Assembly (NCBI GenBank): GCA_964229355.1
Contig: CAXRDE010000018.1
Span: 1 to 34,923 of the forward strand
Origin: CAXRDE01 sp964229355
GTDB lineage: Bacteria > Cyanobacteriota > Sericytochromatia > UBA7694
Direction of reading: 5' to 3'
DNA length: 34,923 nucleotides
How positions within the stretch are numbered: position 1 is the stretch's first letter; each line of letters begins with the position of its first letter. The translations under genes were made by a program, and so were the position numbers. Of the stretch, positions 24,238-32,297 are shown piece after piece. The notes under the pieces are model-generated. The model saw only the letters and a program-made list of their open reading frames with translations. It was not told the origin of the DNA and ran no database searches.

Positions 24238-24906
24238 GTGAAATTAATAACCTCCCTCTTTGCTGGCCTGTGTTGTCTTGCCTTTGGCGCTTGCCAACAG
24301 ATGCCCAACACCCCCGACGTTTCAAATGCTCATTCAAATGCGAACCCCTCATCCGGGGCGGCCTCTCAAGCCTCATCTGGGTTTGAGGTCACACAAGCCT
24401 TCGGCGGTGGCGCCATTGGTTTTGGCGGTGGCTTTGCTCCCGCCCCTGCCCCTATTGCCCCGGCTCCCATTGCGGCCCCTGCATTTTCGACAGCTCCGCT
24501 GGCACCCCCCATTACCCGAACACCCATCAATAACGTGCCCGTGACGACCGTCGCACCCTTACCCGCGGCTTCGTTTCCCTCTACATCTATTCCCGCACCC
24601 CCGTTACCTGCAGCTCCATTGCCCGCAGCTCCTTTTCCAGTCGCTGCTCCACTGACGACGGCCCCGTTGCCAGCTACCTCGATTCCAGCGGCCCCACTGC
24701 CAGCGGCCCCCTTTACGGCTACCGCTCCGATCACAACCTCAGCAGGCACAACCAATTCAGCAGGCGCGACAGCTTCAGCCTCCGCTGATACTGAAATCAA
24801 TGAACCCATGCCTGTGGCTCCCCCAGTGGGTCCGGGTAGCAATATTCCACCACCGGGCATTGGATTCGGTTACACAAACACGTACACCTCAACCCTGGAG
24901 GACTAG
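24238..24906 (+). CDS. Pro/Ala-rich low-complexity lipoprotein
   Basis: 222 aa, starting at GTG: AAGGAG lies 8 bases before it, and MKLITSLFAGLCCLAFGAC makes a good signal peptide with Cys19 as the lipid site (-3 residue Phe is atypical). After a short Ser/Asn/Ala region and a Gly-rich patch (FGGGAIGFGGGF), the protein is almost all Pro, Ala, Thr, Ile and Leu in irregular repeats (PLPAAPLPAAPF, APAPIAPAPIAAP). It ends in NIPPPGIGFGYTNTYTSTLED. Such segments act as rigid extended spacers on the surface. The function is not recognised. Repeat units recur at DNA level, so length changes by slippage are likely. Confidence 0.8.
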   Translation: MKLITSLFAGLCCLAFGACQQMPNTPDVSNAHSNANPSSGAASQASSGFEVTQAFGGGAIGFGGGFAPAPAPIAPAPIAAPAFSTAPLAPPITRTPINNVPVTTVAPLPAASFPSTSIPAPPLPAAPLPAAPFPVAAPLTTAPLPATSIPAAPLPAAPFTATAPITTSAGTTNSAGATASASADTEINEPMPVAPPVGPGSNIPPPGIGFGYTNTYTSTLED

Positions 24907-24940
24907 ACGGATTTAAAAACGCGTGTATCATGTTCATTGT

Positions 24941-24981
24941 GGCTTATTCTGATTGCTTTTGATCAACCTTTAGGATAAGCC
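24941..24981. repeat. Long imperfect inverted repeat after the Pro/Ala-rich lipoprotein gene
   Basis: GGCTTATTCT (24941-24950) pairs with AGGATAAGCC (24972-24981) at 9 Watson-Crick positions plus one G-T, with a further inner pairing GATTG/CAACC broken by one mismatch. There is no T-tract, so it is a poor terminator. It begins about 35 bases after the lipoprotein stop and marks the edge of an AT-richer segment. Purpose unknown. Confidence 0.5.
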
Positions 24982-24993
24982 CCTTTACCCAAC

Positions 24994-25019
24994 CCAGTGA
25001 TTCTCGCCAGTGATTCTCG
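24994..25019. repeat. Tandem 13-bp direct repeat
   Basis: Two perfect adjacent copies of CCAGTGATTCTCG. The unit is not a multiple of three, so a gene spanning it would have been shifted by its duplication. It is probably a recent slippage event or a footprint. Confidence 0.9.
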
Positions 25020-25047
25020 AACCCATTTTTCCGAAACTACAGGTGAA

Positions 25048-25170
25048 ATGCTTCAGTTCACGACATCTGTTAAAGGAGCACTGACGGGTGCAGGAGCATT
25101 TTTCAATAAATCTGCAAGTTACCCTGGTGAACAGGTTGAACCCAATGAACTCGGGTTGTTTGTTAGGTAA
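25048..25170 (+). CDS. Possible small ORF or gene remnant
   Basis: A 40-codon frame starting MLQFTTSVKGALTGAG and ending ELGLFVR then TAA; the frame is open from 24979. The composition looks protein-like, but there is no good ribosome site and no recognised family. It ends 6 bases before the GTG of the next gene. It may be the 3' end of a decayed gene, with the 13-bp duplication just upstream as a possible disruption, or chance. The rest of 24907-25176 holds only the repeats listed separately. Confidence 0.22.
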   Translation: MLQFTTSVKGALTGAGAFFNKSASYPGEQVEPNELGLFVR

Positions 25171-25176
25171 ATCGTT

Positions 25177-25626
25177 GTGAAAACAAAAATTTTTTATTTT
25201 TTCGTGGCCAATTTTTTGCTGGCATGTCAGACTTATGGAAAAGTAACTCAACAAGACTACTCATGTAGAGATATATCAATCGTCGATATATCATTACCTC
25301 GAAATCAGATATTACTTGATTCTATAAAGCTATTTGAGAAAATTAAAGTCATCAATACCCAGGCTTATATCAAGGAGCTTCAGAGGCTTACTGAGCTATC
25401 TAAAACTCAAAATATTGAAAAAAGTGCTGACGGTGTAAAAAACATTTCAACTCTATTTAGAGACGGTGAGCATTTTTTACGTCGAGAGTCAGACTATGTT
25501 GCATTCGTTGAGCTTTTAGAAAAATTAAACGTACGTGCTGATTTTAATGAAATATTAGAGGAAGCTGGTGAGTGGTATAGAAAATATCGTAACGAACAAG
25601 CTGTTGTGGGGAATATCTGTCCATAA
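25177..25626 (+). CDS. Orphan small lipoprotein, AT-rich
   Basis: 149 aa, starting at GTG. MKTKIFYFFVANFLLAC is a signal peptide with an LLAC lipobox (Cys17). The mature part is charged and helical (LLDSIKLFEKIKVINTQAYI, LEKLNVRADFNEILEEAGEWYRKY) with two more Cys (one early in YSCRD, one near the end in GNICP) that could form a disulfide. I do not recognise a family. Base composition and codon use (AAA, AAT, ATA, TTA common) are much more AT-rich than every neighbour, which points to recent acquisition. It sits 14 bp after a GTTAGGT sequence and is followed at 25672 by an attC-like hairpin, the layout of an integron gene cassette. The neighbouring genes do not appear to be related to it. Confidence 0.72.
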   Translation: MKTKIFYFFVANFLLACQTYGKVTQQDYSCRDISIVDISLPRNQILLDSIKLFEKIKVINTQAYIKELQRLTELSKTQNIEKSADGVKNISTLFRDGEHFLRRESDYVAFVELLEKLNVRADFNEILEEAGEWYRKYRNEQAVVGNICP

Positions 25627-25671
25627 TTGTGAATGAGTTACTTGAATAAAATAAGTTTACGTCTGCGAATC

Positions 25672-25723
25672 AACTCTGCAGCTTGACGCGACATTGCTCC
25701 GCTCGCACGTCATCTGCGGCGTT
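25672..25723. repeat. attC-like imperfect hairpin after the AT-rich lipoprotein
   Basis: The arms AACTCTGCAGCTTGACG (25672-25688) and CGTCATCTGCGGCGTT (25708-25723) pair over about 13 positions with one mismatch, one G-T, and one extra unpaired base on the left arm. They enclose 19 bases. This is the general plan of an integron attC site (inverse core ending AAC, core starting GTT, extrahelical base). The outer 7-mers are only partial matches to RYYYAAC and GTTRRRY, and the usual unpaired spacers are paired here. No integrase is in the window. Confidence 0.4.
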
Positions 25724-25733
25724 AACATCCGGC

Positions 25734-28700
25734 TTAACGCTTCCCGTATTTCTGTATCCGCGCCCATTCTTCTGCACTCAGCGCCTGCTGAAAGCGGGGC
25801 TGCTGGGCGGCGGTCACACTGGCTAAAATCTGCTGAATCAGGGCTTTTTCTTCGCTGCCGACGCGCTCTAAGAAACCGCTGCTGCGGGCCAGATTGGCGG
25901 CCAAAATCGCCCGGTTTGCCACCGGGTAATCCTGCAGGCGACCTTCGCCTTTGATGGCTTTGCGCACCACGTTGTCGTAGTCGTTGCCCACGGCCTGGAG
26001 CATCTGACGCAATTGCTGGGTGTTGGCGGTCTTAAAGACCCGCTGCAGGGTTTTGGGGCTTAAGTCCTCAACGCGATCTTCGAGGGCGTTTTCACTGCGG
26101 GCGCTGCCGTTGGCTTCTTCAAAGAGGCGGCTTTGCAGCTTGGCCTGTTGACGGGCGCGGTACCCTGCGTTGTAGGTGGGCGTGTCGGTGTAGCGGAAGC
26201 GGGCTTCAATTTTACCGTTGTGGGTGTCGATGCCTTCAATTTGCAGGTTGTCACGGTGCAGCAAAGACTGCGAAAATTCATTCAACGACAAATTCAGCAG
26301 GTTGCCGTCGCGCTGTACGTCGAGCAAATAATTGTTGAGCTGGCTTTCGCTCAGGCGAGTGGCCAGTTTTTTGGTGTTCAAAAAGTGCAAGAGTTTGGCC
26401 CGGTCCACGCTCAGCTCAATATTATCCCCTTTAAAGTCAATGTTTACCAGGCCGTCCACGAACCAGCGATCAATTTTGACTTCAAACTTGCCGTTGACGA
26501 AGTGCACTTCGGGCTTTAGGTTCAGGCCCGCTGCTTTCAGGTTTTGATCCACCAGGGCCTGGACCGATTGATCAAACTCGGGCTGGCGGGGGCTAAACTG
26601 GGCGGTTCCGCTCAGCTCCACTTCGGTTTTACGGGTGCTGTCCAGACTCAGGCGCTCTAAATTCAGTTGAATCTGGGTGGAGCCCAGACGGGTTTCAAGA
26701 TCGGGCAATTGCAGGCTGGCGTTAATGGTTTGCCCGCCACTTAAGGCATTGCCGTCACGGGCATCGCCCTGAATGCGTCCTTTTTCTAAGTTGAGCGTAA
26801 TTTCATCGTTGGTAAAAAACTGGGGGGTATCGGCCTGGCTGGTCCAACGCTGAGAAATGGTTTCGAGCATGGCCTGAGCGTCTTTGCTGCGGCTCAGCAA
26901 TTCTCGCAACTGCTCGGTTTTTAAATGCACTTTGCCTTCCACGTCATCCAGCACAAAGGCTTCTGCACGCTGGACTTTGTTTTCGGAGTGGTAGCCCTCG
27001 ACCTGTAAATGGCCTTCGACCTGACCGCGGGCCATGGGGGTTTTGAGGGTGTGCTCCAGTTCGGCGTTCAGGCTTTCAAAGGCCACGCTGCCATCTTTAG
27101 CTTCAAGCTGGCGCAGGGTACCTTCGCGAGCGGCAAAGTTCATTTCGGCGCGGGGGGTGTCGCCTTTCAGCAGCTCGGTGTGTACAGCGGCATCGAACTC
27201 ACCTTCGGCCATGCTGACACCTTCGGTGGCATGACTGGTGATCGCGTCGGTGTGCAGATTGAACTGGGCGTCGCCGCTGCTGCTTTCATCGTCCACAAAG
27301 CGGTACTGACTGTGGACCTCGCCACTCACATTCATTTGCTCAGCGGTCACCGACTGACGATCCACCTGCAACTGCTCGACGCGTAGCTCGCCCTGGCCTG
27401 AAATTTCGCCTTTGTGGGTACTGTCTTTCAGGGTGCCTCGGCTGCGCAAGTGAAGGCCCTGAACCTGAGCTACTCCTTCGTCCTGAGTGCCCTGGGTGTC
27501 GATGCGGGTGACTTCTGCGTCGAGTTTGAGGGTACCGGTGCTGCCATCGGCCTGAGACTGTCGAACATCCAGGCTGGCCTGGCTGGCGTCCATATGGCTG
27601 CGGAAACGCCCTTGCTCACGGGAGATTGAACCCGCGCCGCCGTCTAAGGTGGCGGTGACGTCCACAGATTCCACGGTTTCACCTTGTTCTTCTCGATGCA
27701 TGCGGCCGGAGGCCTGGGCGTTTTGCTCGCCCCAACGAAGTTCTGCATCTGCACCCTGCTGGCGGTAGCTGATCTGTTCTTGATCCACGTCGATTTGTAA
27801 TTCACCACCGCCCTGGGCGGTGGCGCTTTCGGCGCTGGCCTGCAGGTGAATGCCGTGTAAGCTGGCCAACATCTGTTGATCTTGACGACTCCACTGGGCG
27901 CCCTCGCTTTGGACTTGCACTTTAAAGTGGGCATCTGCGTCCGTTAACAGTTCACTGTAGGCAAACAGATTTTGCACCACTTTTTGGAAGGGCTCCTGAT
28001 TTAACAGGGTCGTAAGCTGTTGGATTTGTCGTTGGCTGAGTCCCAGGTCTTCAGACATGGCGGCCACGTCTTCGGGTTTAAGGGCTTTAAAGAGGGCTTC
28101 CAGTTGGGTCTTGCCAAAGGCCTGCAAAATGTTCTCAAACTGTTGGCGGTTAATGCCCAATTTGTCTAAGCGCAGAAGCAAATCGTCTTTGAAGTCGGTG
28201 AGCAGGGTTTGAATCTGGGCAATTTTTGCTTCGTCGAGCACGCTTTGAAACGCCAGGGTGCCGTCGATGGCGCCACTGCGAACGCGTTGGGCTTCACCCG
28301 ATAAGCTGGCCTCCAGGTCTTCGATGCGGCTTTCAAAATGCCCGATGGGCGTGCCATCGGCCTGTTGGGCCCGGGCACTGACTTCCAGGGCCGGCGTGGC
28401 CAATTGGGTGCGTTGGGCATTGCTGTCCAGGGTCACATTGGCATTGGCCTGGGCACTCAGAATGGGTTGGCTACTCTGTGCATCTGCTTTAAGGGCTGCA
28501 GTGGCAGATACCTGGGCTGCTCCCGTGGCTTCGAGGCCCTGGCCCGGTACAAAACGGGCTTGCAGTTCGCCCTGGAGATTGCTGGTCACAGAAAGGTGCT
28601 TGCTGGTTTTTAAGGCTTCAATAAAATCGCTGGTTTTGAGCAGGTGCTGGAGCTCGGGTTTCCAGAGCAAACTGGCAGCCTGGCGGGCATGGTCATCGCT

Positions 28701-31304
28701 GAGGCCGGCGGCGCTGAGCTGGGCCTGGGTTTCGGCCTGGGAGCGACTTTGGGGTAAGGCGGCTAGACTGTCTAAGTCGGCACCCTTGAGGAGTTCCTTG
28801 ACGGCATCTAAGGCTAGCTCCATTTCAACTTTGGCGCGGGCGTCGGGTACGTTCACCTGCCATTCGCCGTCACGGGTCTGCTGCAAACGAACACCGGCGG
28901 CATCACCGCTCAGGGTTGCGCTAGATCCCCGTTTGCTTTCGTAATGGGCCTGCCCTGACACCTGTGTAGCCTGGGCGTCGAGATCTTTTTCGCTGGCGCG
29001 AATATTCAGGCCGTGGGCCTCGCCCGAAATCGTGGCGGTGGGGCCATGGTTTACCTGAGCTTTGACCTGGGCACGGGCTTCGCTGTCGTTGAACTGCAGG
29101 TCAATGCGTGTGCCGCCTTCTTCGGGCTTTTGCAGGTCTAAGTGACTTTGGCGGGCGCTGAGCTGGGCCTTTACGTGCACCTGTCCCTGGTCATCCTGGT
29201 GATCGACGGTGAGTTGGGCATCGAGTTGCTGCGCATCGAAGCGTTGTTGAGCGGCGCCGGTGGTGTCGGTACCCATGTGGGTCTCCACCTCGCGTGCTTT
29301 GGCGCTGACCTGAACTCGGCTTTGCTGGCCGCTGCGATCTTGTCCTGTGGCCTGGGCCTGAAGGTCTTGATGAGAGGTGCTGACGCCGTGCTCATCAAGG
29401 CGTATTTGACTGCGCGCGCTTTGCACTTCCACCACGGCCTTTTCAATTTTACTGAGCCAGGTTTTGTCAGAGAGCAAGTGGCTCAGGGCATCTTCTTTGC
29501 CCTGGGCCAAAAGTTCTAGATCTTGATCTTGAATGCCCGCATGGCTTAACACCGAGCGCAATTGCATGGCTACTGGCTGAGGGCCTTTGAGCAGGTTACG
29601 CACCTGCGATAATAGTCTGTCTTCGTTCAATTGGGCCTGAGCACTCACGCCCTGTACATCCAGCGTCTGGCTCTTGCGATCCAGGCTGACTTGTCCTTGC
29701 TGAGCCTGTACCTTGAGGCTGTCCTCACCCCGTGTGCCGCTGACCCCCAGCGCACTTAAGGCCAGACGGCTTTGGCCGAGTTCGGTTTTAATGCGGCCAT
29801 AGGCGGTATCCTGGCCGGTTTTGAGTTCTAAAAAGCCCTGGGCTTCGCCTTCGTGCTGACCGCCGTTGACGTTACGGTAACGGCCTTCAAGGTTTAAGAC
29901 GGCTTCTAAATGGTCTCCGGCTTTTTCTGCCAGGGTACGAGGCAGGTACAATTGTTCTTTCATTTCGCGGGCGTCAAGCGACAGCTGTACGGTGGTGTCT
30001 TTGAGCACCACTTCGGTGTCTAAACGGCCCTTCTGAAAATCGTAATTTAAACCGGCTTCCAGGCGTCCCTGAATGCGATCGGGCTGGGCATCGGCGCGGG
30101 CCGGTGCACCCTGGGCCTGTGAACTGCCGGTGACCGTGACGCCGTCAAAATTTGCTTGGAGGCCGCTGGCGCTGGCTTCAAAGCGGGTACCTTTGGCCAG
30201 ATCCAACTGCAATTGCCCACTGGGTTTGGCCTGCTGGCCAGTGATGGCATCTAAGGCAAGGGGAATATTTTGTACCGATAGGGTTTTCGGTTTCAGGTAG
30301 ATGCGGTCATCTCGACGCTCCACCTCTAAGTCCAAACCCATGGCTTTGAGTTGGGGCAGGGCATATTTTTTGAGCCCGTGCTCGCCCAAACGCAAGCGCA
30401 CCGAAGAACCAAAACCCGGTGACTCTAAATACACCTGCCCGCCCGCATCGCTTTTAATAATAATGGGGCGGGTGGCAATAATGCCACTGCGCGCCTGAAT
30501 CACATAACCCGGACCACCACTGCGTTTGTCGTCCACCCAGCGGGTGTCGGCTTCCACCCAGCCGCCGCTCTCTTCTTCCACAGCCTTGCGAATGCCGTCC
30601 ACCAGGGGGCCGTTCCAGTCAAAGGTTAGACGGCCTGAGGTGGTGCCCGAAATATCCTGACGGGAGGTATCGCCAATGCCGTCCACATCTTTGAGGTCCA
30701 CATCCAATTGCAGCTTCAGGTCTTCATAGCGGGCGTTGAGCCGGGGGCGATCCTGGGCTGGATAGTAGCTGACGGTGTGCTGCCCCGCGTTGTAGGTGAG
30801 CACGGCCCGGTTATGGGCTAAGTTTTGTTTCAGGTGAGCGGGCAGGTCAGGGGCCTGAGCGGCTTCTTCGGCGTTTAAGCGCCCGTCTTTGTTTTGATCG
30901 GCGGCACGGGCGGCTTTGGCCCAGTCTTTTTGCTCGTAGGTTTTGGCCTGCAGGGCTGTGTCATAACCGCTTTCGTCATCGTTGAGGGCAAAAGAAATGG
31001 CCTGGGTGGCATTGCCCTGTTTGGCCAGCTCGCCCAGCTCTGAACGCAGGTGAGCCGATGCTTTTTGGTCTAAGTTGCCGTCTAAAGCGTCGGCCAACCA
31101 CTGATCAAAGTCCCCGTTGGGCTGCTCTTTTAAGAAAGCAGCCTTTAGACTGGCGTACTCCTGGCGGGTCAACTGGTGGTCGTTTAAGGCCTGACTGAGG
31201 GCCGAGTTGCCGCCGTTGCTTGCATTGCCCTGCGGGGGCTTGCCGTTGGCGCGTTGGCCTTGCCAGAAGTGGTTTACATTTTCGCGGTTAAATTGAATGG
31301 ACAT
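25734..31304 (-). CDS. Giant cysteine-free protein of unknown function, with EF-hand loop
   Basis: 1856 aa. There is no signal peptide, no membrane helix and no cysteine. The N-terminus (1-160) is helical and Asn/Gln/Gly-rich, with a perfect 12-residue calcium loop DQNKDGRLNAEE (136-147). Residues about 170-1700 are mostly short beta strands of alternating polar/hydrophobic type, rich in Gln, Ala, Ser and Asp (for example QAQATGQDRSGQQSRVQV). They recall repeating-groove lipid-transfer proteins (AsmA/TamB-like) or long adhesin stalks. Three helical segments interrupt it (LLKGPQPVAMQLRSVLSHAG, LLKGADLDSLAAL, IQTLLTDFKDDLLLRLDKLG). The last ~150 residues are helical. No family is recognised. 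It starts 5 bp after the degenerate-recombinase gene, so the two are one operon. Confidence 0.88.
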   Translation of the reverse strand: MSIQFNRENVNHFWQGQRANGKPPQGNASNGGNSALSQALNDHQLTRQEYASLKAAFLKEQPNGDFDQWLADALDGNLDQKASAHLRSELGELAKQGNATQAISFALNDDESGYDTALQAKTYEQKDWAKAARAADQNKDGRLNAEEAAQAPDLPAHLKQNLAHNRAVLTYNAGQHTVSYYPAQDRPRLNARYEDLKLQLDVDLKDVDGIGDTSRQDISGTTSGRLTFDWNGPLVDGIRKAVEEESGGWVEADTRWVDDKRSGGPGYVIQARSGIIATRPIIIKSDAGGQVYLESPGFGSSVRLRLGEHGLKKYALPQLKAMGLDLEVERRDDRIYLKPKTLSVQNIPLALDAITGQQAKPSGQLQLDLAKGTRFEASASGLQANFDGVTVTGSSQAQGAPARADAQPDRIQGRLEAGLNYDFQKGRLDTEVVLKDTTVQLSLDAREMKEQLYLPRTLAEKAGDHLEAVLNLEGRYRNVNGGQHEGEAQGFLELKTGQDTAYGRIKTELGQSRLALSALGVSGTRGEDSLKVQAQQGQVSLDRKSQTLDVQGVSAQAQLNEDRLLSQVRNLLKGPQPVAMQLRSVLSHAGIQDQDLELLAQGKEDALSHLLSDKTWLSKIEKAVVEVQSARSQIRLDEHGVSTSHQDLQAQATGQDRSGQQSRVQVSAKAREVETHMGTDTTGAAQQRFDAQQLDAQLTVDHQDDQGQVHVKAQLSARQSHLDLQKPEEGGTRIDLQFNDSEARAQVKAQVNHGPTATISGEAHGLNIRASEKDLDAQATQVSGQAHYESKRGSSATLSGDAAGVRLQQTRDGEWQVNVPDARAKVEMELALDAVKELLKGADLDSLAALPQSRSQAETQAQLSAAGLSDDHARQAASLLWKPELQHLLKTSDFIEALKTSKHLSVTSNLQGELQARFVPGQGLEATGAAQVSATAALKADAQSSQPILSAQANANVTLDSNAQRTQLATPALEVSARAQQADGTPIGHFESRIEDLEASLSGEAQRVRSGAIDGTLAFQSVLDEAKIAQIQTLLTDFKDDLLLRLDKLGINRQQFENILQAFGKTQLEALFKALKPEDVAAMSEDLGLSQRQIQQLTTLLNQEPFQKVVQNLFAYSELLTDADAHFKVQVQSEGAQWSRQDQQMLASLHGIHLQASAESATAQGGGELQIDVDQEQISYRQQGADAELRWGEQNAQASGRMHREEQGETVESVDVTATLDGGAGSISREQGRFRSHMDASQASLDVRQSQADGSTGTLKLDAEVTRIDTQGTQDEGVAQVQGLHLRSRGTLKDSTHKGEISGQGELRVEQLQVDRQSVTAEQMNVSGEVHSQYRFVDDESSSGDAQFNLHTDAITSHATEGVSMAEGEFDAAVHTELLKGDTPRAEMNFAAREGTLRQLEAKDGSVAFESLNAELEHTLKTPMARGQVEGHLQVEGYHSENKVQRAEAFVLDDVEGKVHLKTEQLRELLSRSKDAQAMLETISQRWTSQADTPQFFTNDEITLNLEKGRIQGDARDGNALSGGQTINASLQLPDLETRLGSTQIQLNLERLSLDSTRKTEVELSGTAQFSPRQPEFDQSVQALVDQNLKAAGLNLKPEVHFVNGKFEVKIDRWFVDGLVNIDFKGDNIELSVDRAKLLHFLNTKKLATRLSESQLNNYLLDVQRDGNLLNLSLNEFSQSLLHRDNLQIEGIDTHNGKIEARFRYTDTPTYNAGYRARQQAKLQSRLFEEANGSARSENALEDRVEDLSPKTLQRVFKTANTQQLRQMLQAVGNDYDNVVRKAIKGEGRLQDYPVANRAILAANLARSSGFLERVGSEEKALIQQILASVTAAQQPRFQQALSAEEWARIQKYGKR

Positions 31305-31309
31305 AGGGT

Positions 31310-32101
31310 TTACATTCCAATATCGTCATGGAGGAGATGGGCGTTCAGTTCATAATACAACTCCTGGCTAATAATGGCCGGGTGGTTGTTTTCGAAGTCG
31401 GCGTAATGGGTCTGGTAAATTCCCATATAAAAGGGGTTTTCTAAAATGTTTTTAATGGTATTCGGCTGCCATTTGCCCCCGCGCTTGGTGGGCACCTTCT
31501 GGTGGCTCAGGTCGCGTACGATCTGGCGCAGTGAATGCCCTCGGGCCCGCTGTTTGTAAATGCGGCGTACCACCTGGGCTTCTTCGGGGATCAGGGCATA
31601 CTCGTTGTCACTATTGACCCGGTAGCCGTAGGGGCAAGCGCCGCCGTTGTGCCGGGAAATCTCGCTGCGACGGGGGGTGGGGCCTGTGGCTTCTTGCGGT
31701 GTTTCTGAGCTCAACTGGGGGATTTGCTGCAGAACATCTAAAATTTCAGGGGCGCTTTCGGGGGTAAAGACCAGCGCTTGCTCCACGGCCACCAGGGTGC
31801 CATGATTGCGTTGGGCAAACCATTGTAGTAGGTGGTATACGTCATAAAAGCGGCGACCCAGATGCAGGAGGCTTTGCACCATCAGACAGTCTTTGCGGTG
31901 CATGTGCTGCAAAATACCTTTGAGTACGGGGCGCTCGCCAGGGTGCTGTTGCAGGGAGTGATCGCGCTGTAGGCCTTGCCACTCCCAGGGGTGGGTCTGG
32001 CAGTGCTGGGCAAGACGTTCACCCACGTCATCTGCCAGAGCAGCGGCGGTGTCGCTGGGGGTTTCAGGAGACAGCCATAAGTAACCATAGGCCTTTGTCA
32101 T
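31310..32101 (-). CDS. Serine-recombinase-like protein with degenerate catalytic domain
   Basis: 263 aa, about half the length of large serine recombinases. Residues 1-125 align with the resolvase N-terminal domain. The nucleophile position is Ser11 (YLWLS), but the Arg two before it is Trp9. The later DRLxR motif reads LHLGR, so its Asp and first Arg are Leu79 and His80. Arg57 and Arg83 remain. Residues 150-240 are a good Recombinase (PF07508-type) DNA-binding domain (PYGYRVNSDNEYALIPEEAQ, RGHSLRQIVRDLS, NTIKNILENPFYMGIY). The zinc ribbon and coiled coil that follow in active large recombinases are missing. It probably binds DNA but does not recombine normally, perhaps a regulator. It heads the operon with the giant protein. 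Family assignment is confident; the loss of activity is inferred. Confidence 0.85.
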   Translation of the reverse strand: MTKAYGYLWLSPETPSDTAAALADDVGERLAQHCQTHPWEWQGLQRDHSLQQHPGERPVLKGILQHMHRKDCLMVQSLLHLGRRFYDVYHLLQWFAQRNHGTLVAVEQALVFTPESAPEILDVLQQIPQLSSETPQEATGPTPRRSEISRHNGGACPYGYRVNSDNEYALIPEEAQVVRRIYKQRARGHSLRQIVRDLSHQKVPTKRGGKWQPNTIKNILENPFYMGIYQTHYADFENNHPAIISQELYYELNAHLLHDDIGM

Positions 32102-32257
32102 GGTTGACGGCCCTGGTAAGCGGCTGGCAAAAAATTCATTTTGTTTTTGAAAAAAATCACGTGAACGACCCCTGCTGTTTTATCGGGGGGCGCGGCCTGA
32201 TTCTTGTGTCGCTTTTGCGCTTTTGTGAGAAAGTTGCTCGTTTCTTTGCCAAAACCG

Positions 32258-32266
32258 TGCTATACC
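32258..32266 (+). promoter_or_regulatory. Extended -10 promoter for the antiporter gene
   Basis: TGC-TATACC 32 bases before the ATG has the TG of an extended -10 box. The nearest -35-like TTGCTC is too far upstream. The 32102-32297 gap between divergent genes also has a CACGTG palindrome near 32158, and otherwise nothing clear. Confidence 0.4.
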
Positions 32267-32297
32267 TGAAAAAAATATTTGAACGGAGGGGTTTACC

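Noticed and set aside
24210..24240. Start at ATG 24211 for the Pro/Ala-rich lipoprotein
   Set aside because: That start puts nine extra residues before the signal peptide and has the AAGGAG downstream of it; the GTG at 24238 is correctly spaced.
24541..24730. CRISPR-like or tandem-repeat array in the Pro/Ala-rich gene
   Set aside because: The repeats are irregular coding repeats (PLPAAP-type) without unique spacers or constant unit length.
25719..25740. GCGTTAA...TTAACGC inverted repeat at the end of the giant gene as its terminator
   Set aside because: The stem is only 7 bp and AT-rich, includes the stop codon and has no T-run; it overlaps the attC-like hairpin instead.
25734..31304. Many long open frames opposite the giant gene (for example 28258-28944 plus)
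   Set aside because: They are antisense shadows of one long, well-started gene; compositions are Arg/Trp/Ser-skewed and none has a fitting ribosome site or family.
31310..32101. Prophage or integrative element bounded by the recombinase
   Set aside because: No phage structural genes, attachment-site repeats or tRNA junction nearby; the catalytic residues are partly lost.
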